From: Deltaproteobacteria bacterium
GTDB taxonomy: Bacteria > Myxococcota_A > Polyangia > Polyangiales > JAFGIB01
DNA: 39,793 nt
NCBI GenBank assembly: GCA_016929805.1
Contig: JAFGIB010000105.1
Span: 1-39,793 of the forward strand
Direction of reading: 5' to 3'
Below are positions 7,450 to 16,115 of this stretch, in pieces. A model generated the notes under the pieces. It did no database searches. It was not told where the DNA came from and saw only the letters and a list, made by a program, of their open reading frames with translations. How positions within the stretch are numbered: position 1 is the stretch's first letter; every line of letters begins with the position of its first letter. A program made the translations under genes and the position numbers.

Positions 7450-9567
7450 ATGGTTGTAGCTAAGGTTCGATATAGAGCACAATCGCCATTTGATTTAACG
7501 AAGAATGCAGAAGGCCTTGATGTTTTAGTCGCGTTGGCAGCTTCGACAGTGGAAATCGATTGGTGTTGTGACAGCGTCAGATACAAAAGCTATGATCGCG
7601 ATCTGTTTTTTATGATAATTATCAGCGACAGCTATAAACGGAAGCTCCGCATAAGTATACTGACTTTCACCGCCTACAATCGCCCGACGGAGAGATGTTT
7701 CGCGGGAGTTTGTTCGGCAGCTTTACGCCTGGAACCGATTCCGAGTCGAAGCGTTCTTTTATTGTCTGTTCTGATAATGACCGGATGTACCCTCATCGAC
7801 TTAGGAGGCATCGAGCTTCCTGTTTGTGATCCGGACGAGTGCGATGAGCTCAATAGAAAAGAGAAGAGTGGTTGTAAGATCTGGCAGTGCCCCGCCGGCG
7901 GGGGTGTCAGATGCGTGCCGCAAATCCGCGACGACGACAAAGACGGCTATTACCACGAGGTCTGCGAAGGACAAGTAGACGGTTCGATAGATTGCTACGG
8001 CGACGATGACAATACTATCAATCCAGGAGCCACAGAGATCTGTGACGGTAAAGACAACGATTGCGACGGTGTGATCGACGAAGATCGGGTTTCCCCGGCT
8101 GATACCGGCAGTCAGAGTATCGAGCTACCCGCGGACGATGGACCTTTCGATAGAGACGAAACCTATAAGCTTTCGGTCGCGAGAGGCCAACCTTCACAAC
8201 TTGTAGGAGTCGTATTTGGTCAGAAGGGTTGGCTGATAAAGCCCGACAGCCCGAGAGAAGAAGTGTTTGCGCTCGATTATTTCTACACGGGCGATCCGGA
8301 TGATGACCAAACGAACTGCCCAAGCGCCTGCAATAACCAAGAAATGGGATGTAACTTTCTTCAACTCGCTTTTGATAACGTCAGCACGAATGAAATCATT
8401 ACGGCGAGTGTTACGGGCATAGATTGTCCTTTTGGACAACTTCGAATCGGCTTCGCGGACGTAAATAGGCGCCTTGTACAATTGGAGGGAGGGCATTCGG
8501 ACGAGTCGGGCGTCGCATTTGGGGTAGAAGCGCCGAGGTGTGGGCAAAAATGTAACAGGGACGGGGTTCATCACCCGGTAATCGCAGCGACCAGCGCCAA
8601 TCAGCAACGCCAAGCGTTGGTGGTTTGGTTACAAGAACCCGTCGATGCGATACGTAAAGAGGAGTGTAGTCCGCAGCCGGATTTGGTTTTCATCAAAGCG
8701 CTCGGTCTATCGATTGGTGAACCACGAGCCGACGCGCCACCTGAATTGAAAGCGACCAATGGTGGAATCCCACAACGATTACAGCGTTCGACGGCCAGCC
8801 AAAACCCTCTCTCACTCGTCGCTTGGACGACACCCGATTTGAATAGCGGTTATGTTCTCGGTTATACAGATAACCAAAAGCACGTCAGGTTCGCGGTCTT
8901 TCCAGCGTTTACGAAGTCGGACGACGGCAAAACGTCTCTGGATTGGTTTGATTACCGACCCGACATCGCCGATTCAGTCGAGCACGTTGCCATTGCGCTC
9001 GGTGCGCCTGACCAAGCAGACCCGAAGCGTCTATCTCTGTTAGCCGCGTTTCGAAAGAGCTGTGGTACTCCGCAGAAAATCGGTCTAGCCCTATTTTCGA
9101 TCAAAACGGCCGAATATTCGAAGGGTAACGCTCTTACCCAAAACGCTACGGACGACCTGTCTATTTTAAGTAGCGGGGGAGCCATCATCGAGGGACCCGT
9201 GGTCGCTTACTCTGATGCTGGCTTTTTTATGCCAAGGGGAAGCACCGGCAATGAATCGATCGGTGGCTGGACAATCGTCTGGACCGAGCGGCGAAACGGG
9301 AGGGATTTCCTTCTCGCTTCGCGCGTCTCGGAAGTAAACCACAGCATTCGGATTCTGAACGAACCGCCTACCGAGTTGGTTCGCGGAAACGGGAAGCTCA
9401 GCTCACCGGTTACCTTCTTTGATGGAGACAAACATCTCTATTTTGCAGTTATGGACCATTGGGATTCGCAACCCACCTATGGTAGAACCTATTGCTCAAT
9501 AAGAAACAACGGGGAGTTAAGGGATGAAACGGACTATTTTAAACCGCTTTTTGGGATACAGAGATAA
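7450..9567 (+). CDS. Predicted lipoprotein with MopE-type metal-binding motif
   Basis: A large secreted protein anchored as a lipoprotein: the hydrophobic run SVLLLSVLIMTGC (about residues 101-113) ends in a lipobox with C113. The true start is therefore probably downstream of the ATG at 7450, but no in-frame ATG, GTG or TTG sits at a suitable distance. CTG at 7729 is possible; the first 90 residues are not signal-like. After the Cys come a Cys/Asp-rich segment and a MopE-type (PF11617-like) motif ending in ATEICDGKDNDCDGVIDED (about 190-215), expected to bind Ca2+ or Cu. The remaining 480 residues look like a beta-rich extracellular domain of unknown family. The 3' end overlaps the next lipoprotein gene by 44 bp, so the two are translationally linked. 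Confidence 0.75.
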   Translation: MVVAKVRYRAQSPFDLTKNAEGLDVLVALAASTVEIDWCCDSVRYKSYDRDLFFMIIISDSYKRKLRISILTFTAYNRPTERCFAGVCSAALRLEPIPSRSVLLLSVLIMTGCTLIDLGGIELPVCDPDECDELNRKEKSGCKIWQCPAGGGVRCVPQIRDDDKDGYYHEVCEGQVDGSIDCYGDDDNTINPGATEICDGKDNDCDGVIDEDRVSPADTGSQSIELPADDGPFDRDETYKLSVARGQPSQLVGVVFGQKGWLIKPDSPREEVFALDYFYTGDPDDDQTNCPSACNNQEMGCNFLQLAFDNVSTNEIITASVTGIDCPFGQLRIGFADVNRRLVQLEGGHSDESGVAFGVEAPRCGQKCNRDGVHHPVIAATSANQQRQALVVWLQEPVDAIRKEECSPQPDLVFIKALGLSIGEPRADAPPELKATNGGIPQRLQRSTASQNPLSLVAWTTPDLNSGYVLGYTDNQKHVRFAVFPAFTKSDDGKTSLDWFDYRPDIADSVEHVAIALGAPDQADPKRLSLLAAFRKSCGTPQKIGLALFSIKTAEYSKGNALTQNATDDLSILSSGGAIIEGPVVAYSDAGFFMPRGSTGNESIGGWTIVWTERRNGRDFLLASRVSEVNHSIRILNEPPTELVRGNGKLSSPVTFFDGDKHLYFAVMDHWDSQPTYGRTYCSIRNNGELRDETDYFKPLFGIQR

Positions 9568-11977
9568 CCTTCACCGGGATTGGACTGCCGCGGCGCTGAT
9601 CATTTTTTCAGCGACCGTAGCGGCCTGCGCGTGCGACAAAGATAAAACCTCGGACGCGGACGGACGAGACGGTGGCGAGATCGAGTGCGAAGGTGGCGTC
9701 TGCGATCCGGACTCGGGTAAGCCGCAAGCGAATGATAGCGGCATGGACACAGGCCGTTCGATCGCGGATAGTGCGCGTGCCGATGCGCCGGACGCGACCA
9801 AAAACATAACGTGTCTCACCGACAAAGACTGCAATGACGGCGACTTCTGTAATGGAGTCGAACTCTGCCTTCGAAAAGATGAAAACGATACCGGGGTCGA
9901 GGGAACGTGTTACTTCCCTTCGACCGGCCCTTGTATCGATGACAGTCAATGTGACGAAGAATCCGATCGTTGCGACTGCGATTTTGACGGAGATGGTCTT
10001 AAATCCCGTGCATGCGACGGTCCCGACTGCGACGACGACAACGACGGGTGCGACGACGCGATTTACTGCCCGAACCCGGTATGCTACGATTGCGACGATC
10101 ACGACGACAGCCGCCATGGAATGAAATCCGAGGTCTGCGACGATAACGGAAAGGATGAAGACTGTAAGTGGTGGACGTTTCGCTACGAGGGAACACTCGG
10201 CGAGAATGGCGAAATAGAGAACGCGGAAGGTGACGTCGACGGCGACGGCTTTTTCGACGAGAAGTGTTTTAATATCCACCCTGAAACCGGAACGCCATAC
10301 GGGGGAGACGATTGCGACGATCAGGACAAGGACATTTATCCGGGAGCTGAAGAGGTATGCGACGGCGTGGACAACGATTGCGACGGGCTTAAGGACGAAG
10401 ACGAAGACGGTAATGAGCTCGCGCTCCAAACCGTGTTTTGTAGAGACTACGATGGGGATCGATGGGGTGATAAAAACCAGCTCAAGCGAGCCTGCAATAC
10501 ACCCGAAGGATACGTAGACTACGATCCAGATGACAAGTTCGATTGTGACGACCGCGATCCCGAAAGCCATCCGGGTCGCCACGAGGTCTGCGATAACAAA
10601 GACAACGACTGCGACGGCGAAACGGACGAAGAATTACTCGTCGACCGGCCTACCTTTACGGATACCGACGTCGAGTGCATTGACGGAGAATGGATTATCA
10701 CGCGTTGTCCTGCGGATAAGCTCAACTGCTCCGATACCTATTTATCCGGCTGCGAAACGTTCGCCACCGCGCTCAGTAGCTGCCGTTCGTGCCAAACAAA
10801 CTGCTTATTCTCCTGCGGAGAACTGGGTTGCGACGAAATCGATAAGTTTTCCGTGGGGGGATATCACGTTTGTGCGGTAACCACCAAAGGACAAGCGGCC
10901 TGCTGGGGACGGAACGCGGATGGTCAACTCGGTATTGATTCGGCAGGTGGTTATGGAATTGCATCTCGAGTCTTCAGTATTGGAAACGTCACAAAAATCG
11001 CGACCGGATATATACACTCTTGTGCCATTGCTAACGAGGATAATAGACTCTACTGTTGGGGAAGTAACGAACATGGCCAACTGGGAGATAATGGCGCGGT
11101 TACTTCAAGCTCGGCGCCCGTTATGACAGTCGGAATCGACAGTGGACAAACGATGATGATCAACGTGAGAAGTGTTGCCGCTGGAGACTTGCATACGTGT
11201 GCGGTTCTTATTGAAGGTAGTGTCGCGTGTTGGGGAAACCAAGAAGACGGTCGATTAGGTAACGATGAATACGAAAGAAAACCGGTTTGGACGCCACATC
11301 CTGTAATGGACGAGTTCTGGTTCACCGTTGAAAATGGCGTGCAGGTAGTCGCTGGATTCTCACACTCTTGTCTACTTACAGACGATGGCAAAGTCATGTG
11401 TTGGGGAGACAACACAGCCGAGCAACTCGGTGTAGAGGGAGAAGTAATTGATTCAGCTCTTGCTCAAGAGGTCCCGGGACTAGCCGATCTCCTCGAAGAG
11501 GGATCTGAAATCGTGTCGCTCTCTGCTGGCCGTTTTCACACGTGCGCACTCGCGTCTTCAGGTAAGGTATACTGTTGGGGAAACAATGATTACTTGCAGT
11601 TGGGACGACCGGCCGACGGGAATATCGCAGTGCCAGAAGAGTTAGCCGGTCTAAGCGATATTGCGGCAATCGCGGCAGGTGATTACCATACCTGTGCCTT
11701 ATCAACCTCGAATGAGCTTTTGTGTTGGGGTAGCAACGAGTACGGAGAACGGGGCGATGACAACAGCGAACCGACTCATCTGCCTCAGTTGATTGAATAC
11801 GAAGAACCATTTGATCGGGTTGCGGCGGGACCTTACGTTACTTGTGCGCGTACTGAATCCGGTCAAGGCGTATGTTGGGGTAATAGCCTGTTTCAACAAC
11901 TCGGAAACAACCAATATCCGGTAGATTTCCAATCCGTTCCGCAGAAGATAATCGCTCTAAACGGAAGTATTCCGTAG
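9524..11977 (+). CDS. Lipoprotein: MopE metal-binding motifs plus seven-blade RCC1 propeller
   Basis: An 817-residue surface or periplasmic lipoprotein with a signal segment ending in lipobox VAAC (C35). Residues about 40-150 are a Cys-rich linker. Residues about 150-370 contain three MopE-type units (for example PGAEEVCDGVDNDCDGLKD and HEVCDNKDNDCDGETDEE). Residues about 443-805 form exactly seven RCC1-type repeats, each with a glycine-rich edge, H-[ST]-C-A and C-W-G; one repeat (GPYVTCA) has Tyr-Val before its Thr-Cys instead of His. Seven repeats close a full beta-propeller. Each blade keeps a Cys pair, suggesting one disulfide per blade. Such proteins are common in Myxococcota and bind unknown ligands. 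The start ATG overlaps the upstream gene. A long minus-strand frame here is an artefact of Asp/Cys-rich codons. Confidence 0.9.
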   Translation: MKRTILNRFLGYRDNLHRDWTAAALIIFSATVAACACDKDKTSDADGRDGGEIECEGGVCDPDSGKPQANDSGMDTGRSIADSARADAPDATKNITCLTDKDCNDGDFCNGVELCLRKDENDTGVEGTCYFPSTGPCIDDSQCDEESDRCDCDFDGDGLKSRACDGPDCDDDNDGCDDAIYCPNPVCYDCDDHDDSRHGMKSEVCDDNGKDEDCKWWTFRYEGTLGENGEIENAEGDVDGDGFFDEKCFNIHPETGTPYGGDDCDDQDKDIYPGAEEVCDGVDNDCDGLKDEDEDGNELALQTVFCRDYDGDRWGDKNQLKRACNTPEGYVDYDPDDKFDCDDRDPESHPGRHEVCDNKDNDCDGETDEELLVDRPTFTDTDVECIDGEWIITRCPADKLNCSDTYLSGCETFATALSSCRSCQTNCLFSCGELGCDEIDKFSVGGYHVCAVTTKGQAACWGRNADGQLGIDSAGGYGIASRVFSIGNVTKIATGYIHSCAIANEDNRLYCWGSNEHGQLGDNGAVTSSSAPVMTVGIDSGQTMMINVRSVAAGDLHTCAVLIEGSVACWGNQEDGRLGNDEYERKPVWTPHPVMDEFWFTVENGVQVVAGFSHSCLLTDDGKVMCWGDNTAEQLGVEGEVIDSALAQEVPGLADLLEEGSEIVSLSAGRFHTCALASSGKVYCWGNNDYLQLGRPADGNIAVPEELAGLSDIAAIAAGDYHTCALSTSNELLCWGSNEYGERGDDNSEPTHLPQLIEYEEPFDRVAAGPYVTCARTESGQGVCWGNSLFQQLGNNQYPVDFQSVPQKIIALNGSIP

Positions 11978-12021
11978 AGAGCAATATCGTATCTATCTCG
12001 TTGTAGAAAGGAAATGGCGAT

Positions 12022-12543
12022 ATGAGTATTTTTTATAATCCAGCAGTGATAATTAATAGCGAAGTACCTAATAACTGCCGTAAGGTAGTAAATTGTCTAG
12101 AGAATCCAGCAGGATGTAAAGGGACTAAGGTAAATACGCAATGTCTAGAACTGCCGGCAGATAGGGTTTTACTCGAATTTGATCCTAATAGTGACGAAGA
12201 ATTCCAAGGAGAGATTTATTGTACAGAACTTCATTCGGGAGGTGATTGGGAAATAGTATATACATTTGTCCCGCGTGTTATAGGAACAAAAGATCTGATT
12301 ATTAAACCCGAGTATTTTAGTCTCGAATACGTGGGAATTCGTGACCTGCCTGACGGTCCGATAGTTGACGTTGCGAAGCTTACCTTTAAAGCAGCGACAT
12401 TTAACAGTGACACACAAATCGTTCGAAGATGCAACTTGAGTTGGGCGATACGTAAGAATAAGGAAATAAAATCAATGATACGCGTGGGGGGGGAAGTGAA
12501 TAGGTCAGAAAGCATAACGCTTCAATTCCCGGGCGCATGTTGA
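12022..12543 (+). CDS. Hypothetical protein, AT-rich, cysteine-containing
   Basis: A 173-residue protein I do not recognise. AAAGGA upstream supports the ATG at 12022. It begins 44 bp after the RCC1 lipoprotein and reads the same way, so it is likely in the same operon. It has no signal peptide or membrane segment. Seven Cys include three near the N-terminus (NNCRKVVNC and GCKG) and one as the last residue. The middle is beta-rich (WEIVYTFVPRV, LEYVGIRDLP). Base composition is clearly more AT-rich than the two large genes upstream, which points to separate ancestry. A cytoplasmic or non-classically exported partner of the lipoproteins is possible but unproven. Confidence 0.7.
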   Translation: MSIFYNPAVIINSEVPNNCRKVVNCLENPAGCKGTKVNTQCLELPADRVLLEFDPNSDEEFQGEIYCTELHSGGDWEIVYTFVPRVIGTKDLIIKPEYFSLEYVGIRDLPDGPIVDVAKLTFKAATFNSDTQIVRRCNLSWAIRKNKEIKSMIRVGGEVNRSESITLQFPGAC

Positions 12544-12601
12544 ACACATTCAATCAAGAAATAAAATTAAACTAAACTGACTGCGTAAAGGACTATGTAA
12601 C

Positions 12602-13048
12602 ATGACAAATCGTGAGCGTTCCATAAATGAATTCGAATTAACTCATACCTATTGGCGCGATCGAAATGGTCGCCTCAGGTTCGGAGTCAATGCGGAATTG
12701 AGTTTTACACGCGAGACCGGTTTGGAGACAATTTGGGGAATTGACCATATATTTATTTCAAAGCCGGGTCATAAAGAACCGCTTTGGCCAGCTTTTCCAG
12801 TTCCGCAATCGTTGTTTAACATCGAACTTGTGAGTTCGTCAAAATCGAATATAACAGCGGTCATATGGTTAAATGTCGAGGAGTATGAGAGACAAAGTTA
12901 TTTAGTTAGAAATGCCCTTGAGAAAGTTTGTGAAGGTAAAAACGATCTTTTCGTGAATGTTAGGTTGGATGATGATTTGAGCGAGCGAATCAAACTTCGG
13001 TTAGCTCCTATTCCCTGTTGTACAAAGGAGGGAAAAAGGACCAAATAA
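12602..13048 (+). CDS. Hypothetical protein, AT-rich
   Basis: A 148-residue protein of no family known to me. AAAGGA lies nine bases before the ATG. It follows the previous orphan by 58 bp on the same strand, making a four-gene tandem with the MopE and RCC1 lipoproteins. It has no signal peptide or membrane segment and is mostly predicted beta with charged loops (YWRDRNGRLRFGVNAEL, FVNVRLDDDLSERIKLRL). CC occurs near the C-terminus (PIPCCTKEG). It shares the AT-rich composition of its neighbour, so the two may have travelled together. Function unknown. Confidence 0.7.
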   Translation: MTNRERSINEFELTHTYWRDRNGRLRFGVNAELSFTRETGLETIWGIDHIFISKPGHKEPLWPAFPVPQSLFNIELVSSSKSNITAVIWLNVEEYERQSYLVRNALEKVCEGKNDLFVNVRLDDDLSERIKLRLAPIPCCTKEGKRTK

Positions 13049-13530
13049 GAACTAGATGCCTCTTTTTTCACTCCGCCAGTGAGATCGCACTCTCGCGCCG
13101 ATATCGACGCAAGTCGTATCTACAATCGACGTATATTCGACTAGACAGTAAAAGGTTCTATCTAACGGTATTAAACGACTCAAGTATATCCCTCGGCTAT
13201 GCTCGCGATCATTCAGGTAAAATAGGTCGCATTTACGAACGCCGTTTGAAATAACCGTTCGCACACCGGTCTATTGGCTAGTGGACCCAAGATTTGGATT
13301 TTTTTCACCAGACCAGTTTGAGGGAACTGACTTCTTCGGCGATATTTGTGATGTTAATCGCCTAAAAATATCGATGTCCTAAAATAATTCGTCAATCACG
13401 AAACATTATTGAGCCGAATTGTTGGACGCTATTTCGCCGCGCACGGCTGTCGATCGAATACCCAGGTTCCCATCACTGTCGTCTTCGATACGGGTGTCGC
13501 CAGTTAAGGCAAAGACAGCCTTGAAAGCCT
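13049..13530. other. Gene-poor stretch at the cargo boundary
   Basis: No supportable gene. There is an inverted repeat CGATATTT (13340-13347) and AAATATCG (13366-13373). On the minus strand, about 13531-13410 is open and reads AVFALTGDTRIEDDSDGNLG before a stop; this could be a remnant of an unrecognised gene. The mobB stub begins immediately to the right. Confidence 0.3.
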
Positions 13531-13565
13531 CGGCACGACGATATGGATCGGCGCGTCGAGATCAT
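13531..13565 (-). pseudogene. mobB: mobB 5' stub
   Basis: From the ATG at 13565 the minus strand reads MIS and then, after small deletions, sequence matching the first dozen codons of the intact mobB (its IHIV coding region). Homology stops at about 13531. The 31 bp between this ATG and the moeA stop equal in length, and resemble in sequence, the spacer between mobB and the moeA remnant at 6511-6541. The stub marks the mobB end of the duplicated fragment. Confidence 0.8.
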
Positions 13566-14465
13566 TGAGTTCGCTTATTCGGACAGCGGTTCTTCGCTAT
13601 CTCGGATAACCTTCGGTCCACTCAAAAATCACCTCCGTATCCGCTTCCAACCGGTGTTGGCCGGGAGGCATTCTCACATAGGCGTTACAGTCTATCGCCG
13701 AAAAGTGATTCGCCGAGCTCCCCCGCGAACGAGGCGTGAGCAGCCAGCCGTCGTCATGCTTTTCGACTCGACCATTTACGAAGAGCGTTCGGTCCGATCG
13801 GGCGACCAGATCCCTGGCCAAGCGCGCTCGACCATAACGTTGGGAAAAAGGCTTGCCCATCATCTTCTTAATCGCGCAAGAGACGTAGCGATGAAAGCAC
13901 AAATAGCTGCTCAACGGGTTACCCGGTAATCCAAAAATGAGATGCTCGTCGGTTTTCGCGAAAAGTAGAGGCTTACCCGGTTGTTGGCTGACCTTGTGAA
14001 AGACAATGCTAGCGCCGAAGTCGCTCACGGCCTGGGGTACCAAGTCAAAACGTCCCATGGATACGCCGCCGGTAAAAACGACTATCTCCATTTTCGACGC
14101 CTGTTCAATCGCCGTGGCCAGGCTTTCGAGGCTGTCTTCAGCGTGCAATAAAAGCGGCTCTTTGAGGCCGAGCAGTTTGATTTGAGCGGCTAACATCGCT
14201 CCGTTGGAATCTCTGATGGTGTTTTCTCCGGGCTGAGCGTCGTCGAATACCAGCTCTTGTCCCGTGGTAATCACCGCCAATCGAGGTGGCGCGAACACGG
14301 AAATCCGTCGCACCCCGACCGAGGCGAGCACGGAAATCGCCAGGGGCGTAATTTCCGCATCTCTCTCGAACACGACGGCGCCCTTGGACTGCTCCTCGCC
14401 TCTTCGAGCTACATGGTGATCGCGCGCGATATTCGGCGGCAACAAAACCGTATCGCCTTGGACTT
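13531..14465. repeat. Right arm of moeA'-mobB' direct duplication
   Basis: The full-length form of the duplicated fragment: the 3' two-thirds of moeA (from about residue 112), the 31-bp spacer and the mobB 5' stub. The left arm lies at 6474-6862 in the same orientation. The two arms bracket the MopE/RCC1 cluster. Confidence 0.85.
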
Positions 14466-14799
14466 GAATCCGTTCTTTTTCGACCACGGCCTCGGTTCCC
14501 TCGGGACAGGCCGCTCCGGTCATAATCGCGACGCAGGTTCCCGGCCGAAGCGATTGCGACGGCGTCCGCCCTGCAGCCACCTCGCCGACGACCGCCACGA
14601 GCTTACCCGCATCGGCGACTTGCACGGCGTAACCGTCCATCATGGCTCTATCAAACGGCGGGTAATCCCTGTCCGCAAACACGCTTTCCGCCGCCACACG
14701 GCCGAGCGCGTCGAGAAGCGGCACGCTTTGCGCGCGGGCGCGTTTTGTCTCTGAAAGAACCAGATTTAGCGCGGTGTCGGGATCGATATATTTTAGCAC
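13597..14799 (-). CDS. moeA: MoeA molybdopterin molybdenumtransferase
   Basis: A 400-residue MoeA (gephyrin E-domain family), which inserts molybdate into adenylylated molybdopterin. Motifs: PPFDRAMMDGYAV (47-59), IMTGAACPEGTEAVV (92-106), TGQELV (179-184), GENTIRDSN (191-199), GGVSMGRFD (244-252, with the catalytic-loop Asp), QQPGKPLLF (272-280) and GLPGNPLSSY (290-299). The C-terminal beta domain is complete, so the gene is intact. Its stop is followed by a mobB stub, showing that it was once first in a moeA-mobB operon. The working mobB is now 7 kb away. Divergent from bioB. Confidence 0.95.
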   Translation of the reverse strand: MLKYIDPDTALNLVLSETKRARAQSVPLLDALGRVAAESVFADRDYPPFDRAMMDGYAVQVADAGKLVAVVGEVAAGRTPSQSLRPGTCVAIMTGAACPEGTEAVVEKERIQVQGDTVLLPPNIARDHHVARRGEEQSKGAVVFERDAEITPLAISVLASVGVRRISVFAPPRLAVITTGQELVFDDAQPGENTIRDSNGAMLAAQIKLLGLKEPLLLHAEDSLESLATAIEQASKMEIVVFTGGVSMGRFDLVPQAVSDFGASIVFHKVSQQPGKPLLFAKTDEHLIFGLPGNPLSSYLCFHRYVSCAIKKMMGKPFSQRYGRARLARDLVARSDRTLFVNGRVEKHDDGWLLTPRSRGSSANHFSAIDCNAYVRMPPGQHRLEADTEVIFEWTEGYPR

Positions 14800-15000
14800 T
14801 TCGGTTTCTGTTTAATCCGGGATTTGTGTTTGTCTGCTCGGACACGCGCTTTGGTCTCGGCCGAGCTTTTTGTGAAACACCATAGCAAAAATTTTTGATA
14901 AACGAATAGAAGAAAGCTTGTCGGCGTAAAACCGGTGCTCACTTTACAGGATTTTTGGCAATGTGGCGGCGAAAGGTAAATATGGTAGGCTAGCCGGCTG

Positions 15001-16056
15001 ATGGACGACACGAACAACCGATCGCGCAATCGTGGCCTAGAGGCGGATGCGCTCAAAAAGTTGCTGAGCCCGGACGAGGCGTTGTTACCCCTGCTTCACC
15101 GCGCCTATCTAGAGCGCCAGCGGTACTTTGGCAATCGCGTCCGAGTTCATATTATCAACAACGCGCAGAACGCCCGCTGTTCAGAGGACTGCGGATATTG
15201 CGCGCAGTCGACCAGCTCGCAAGCGGCTGTTAGATCCTACCCCTGGAAAACGGCAGATGAAATCGTGAGAGAAGGGCGCCTGGCTTACGAAGCGGGAGCG
15301 TACCGATATTGCATCGTCGCGAGCGGAAGAGGTCCAACGGATAAACGCATCGATGAGCTGGTAGAAGTTGTGAAACGGATCAAAAGGGAGATTCCCATCG
15401 ATGTCTGTTGTTCCCTGGGACAAATCGACGAGGCGCAAGCACATCGTCTCAAGCGGGCCGGTGTAGGGCGGCTCAACCACAACTTGAACACCAGTCGCGC
15501 GCACTATCCGAGAATCTGCACCACGCACGGCTATAAGGACCGCTTGAATACGCTGCGAGCGGCGAAAAAGGCGAATCTTCAGATATGCAGCGGCCTAATT
15601 GTCGGAATGGGGGAGAGAGACGAGGATTTAGTGGATGTCGCCCTGGAGCTGAGCGAGCTGAACGCCGAGTCGATTCCGGTCAACTTTCTGATACCGATTG
15701 CGGGTAACCGAATTCAATCGGACAGCTCGCTCACTCCGGAACGTTGTCTACGCGTGCTTTCGATGGTACGGCTGGCCAATCCGCAATCCGAGGTCCGTGT
15801 CGCGGCCGGCCGAGAGGGCCATTTGCGTTCTCTTGAGGCTCTTTCGCTGTACCCCGCGAACTCGCTTTTCGTGGAAGGTTATCTCACGACCAAGGGCAGC
15901 GGAGCGCTGCAAACCTATCGCATGATTCGTGACACCGGCTTTGTCGTCGAACGGGCGGACGGATCGATTGTGGATTGGAAAGAGTTGGGGCTGGACGACG
16001 CGTATCGCGTCGATGGATCCGAGCAGATCATCAAGCCTTCGATAATACGCGAGTAG
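15001..16056 (+). CDS. bioB: Biotin synthase
   Basis: A 351-residue radical-SAM enzyme converting dethiobiotin to biotin. The [4Fe-4S] motif is CSEDCGYC (C60, C64, C67). The [2Fe-2S] sulfur-donor cluster ligands are all present: C104 in YRYCIVAS, C137 in VCCSLG, C196 in QICSGLIVG and the unusual arginine ligand R271 in VAAGRE. NHNLNTS, which contacts substrate, is intact. Length is usual. No other bio gene is nearby. The start ATG at 15001 has only a weak ribosome site (AGG); the conserved region begins well inside, so the N-terminus is somewhat uncertain. Divergent from moeA and convergent with rrf2. Confidence 0.95.
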   Translation: MDDTNNRSRNRGLEADALKKLLSPDEALLPLLHRAYLERQRYFGNRVRVHIINNAQNARCSEDCGYCAQSTSSQAAVRSYPWKTADEIVREGRLAYEAGAYRYCIVASGRGPTDKRIDELVEVVKRIKREIPIDVCCSLGQIDEAQAHRLKRAGVGRLNHNLNTSRAHYPRICTTHGYKDRLNTLRAAKKANLQICSGLIVGMGERDEDLVDVALELSELNAESIPVNFLIPIAGNRIQSDSSLTPERCLRVLSMVRLANPQSEVRVAAGREGHLRSLEALSLYPANSLFVEGYLTTKGSGALQTYRMIRDTGFVVERADGSIVDWKELGLDDAYRVDGSEQIIKPSIIRE

Positions 16057-16111
16057 AGCCCGTCTCATATACGCCTCCAATCGTCTTCGGGAGGATTCAT
16101 GAGACGGGCTC
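16056..16111. terminator. Strong inverted repeat between bioB and rrf2
   Basis: Perfect 13-bp arms (16056-16068 and 16099-16111) begin in the bioB stop codon and end five bases before the rrf2 stop codon. A smaller CCTCC/GGAGG stem sits in the loop. Placement between convergent genes suggests a two-way transcription stop, though the T-tracts are poor. Confidence 0.5.
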
Positions 16112-16115
16112 GCGT

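Noticed and set aside
9608..10582. 324-residue minus-strand open frame
   Set aside because: It lies fully inside the MopE/RCC1 gene. The Asp/Cys-rich codons (GAC, TGC) read as Val/Ala/Ile on the other strand and avoid stops; no family features or start signal.
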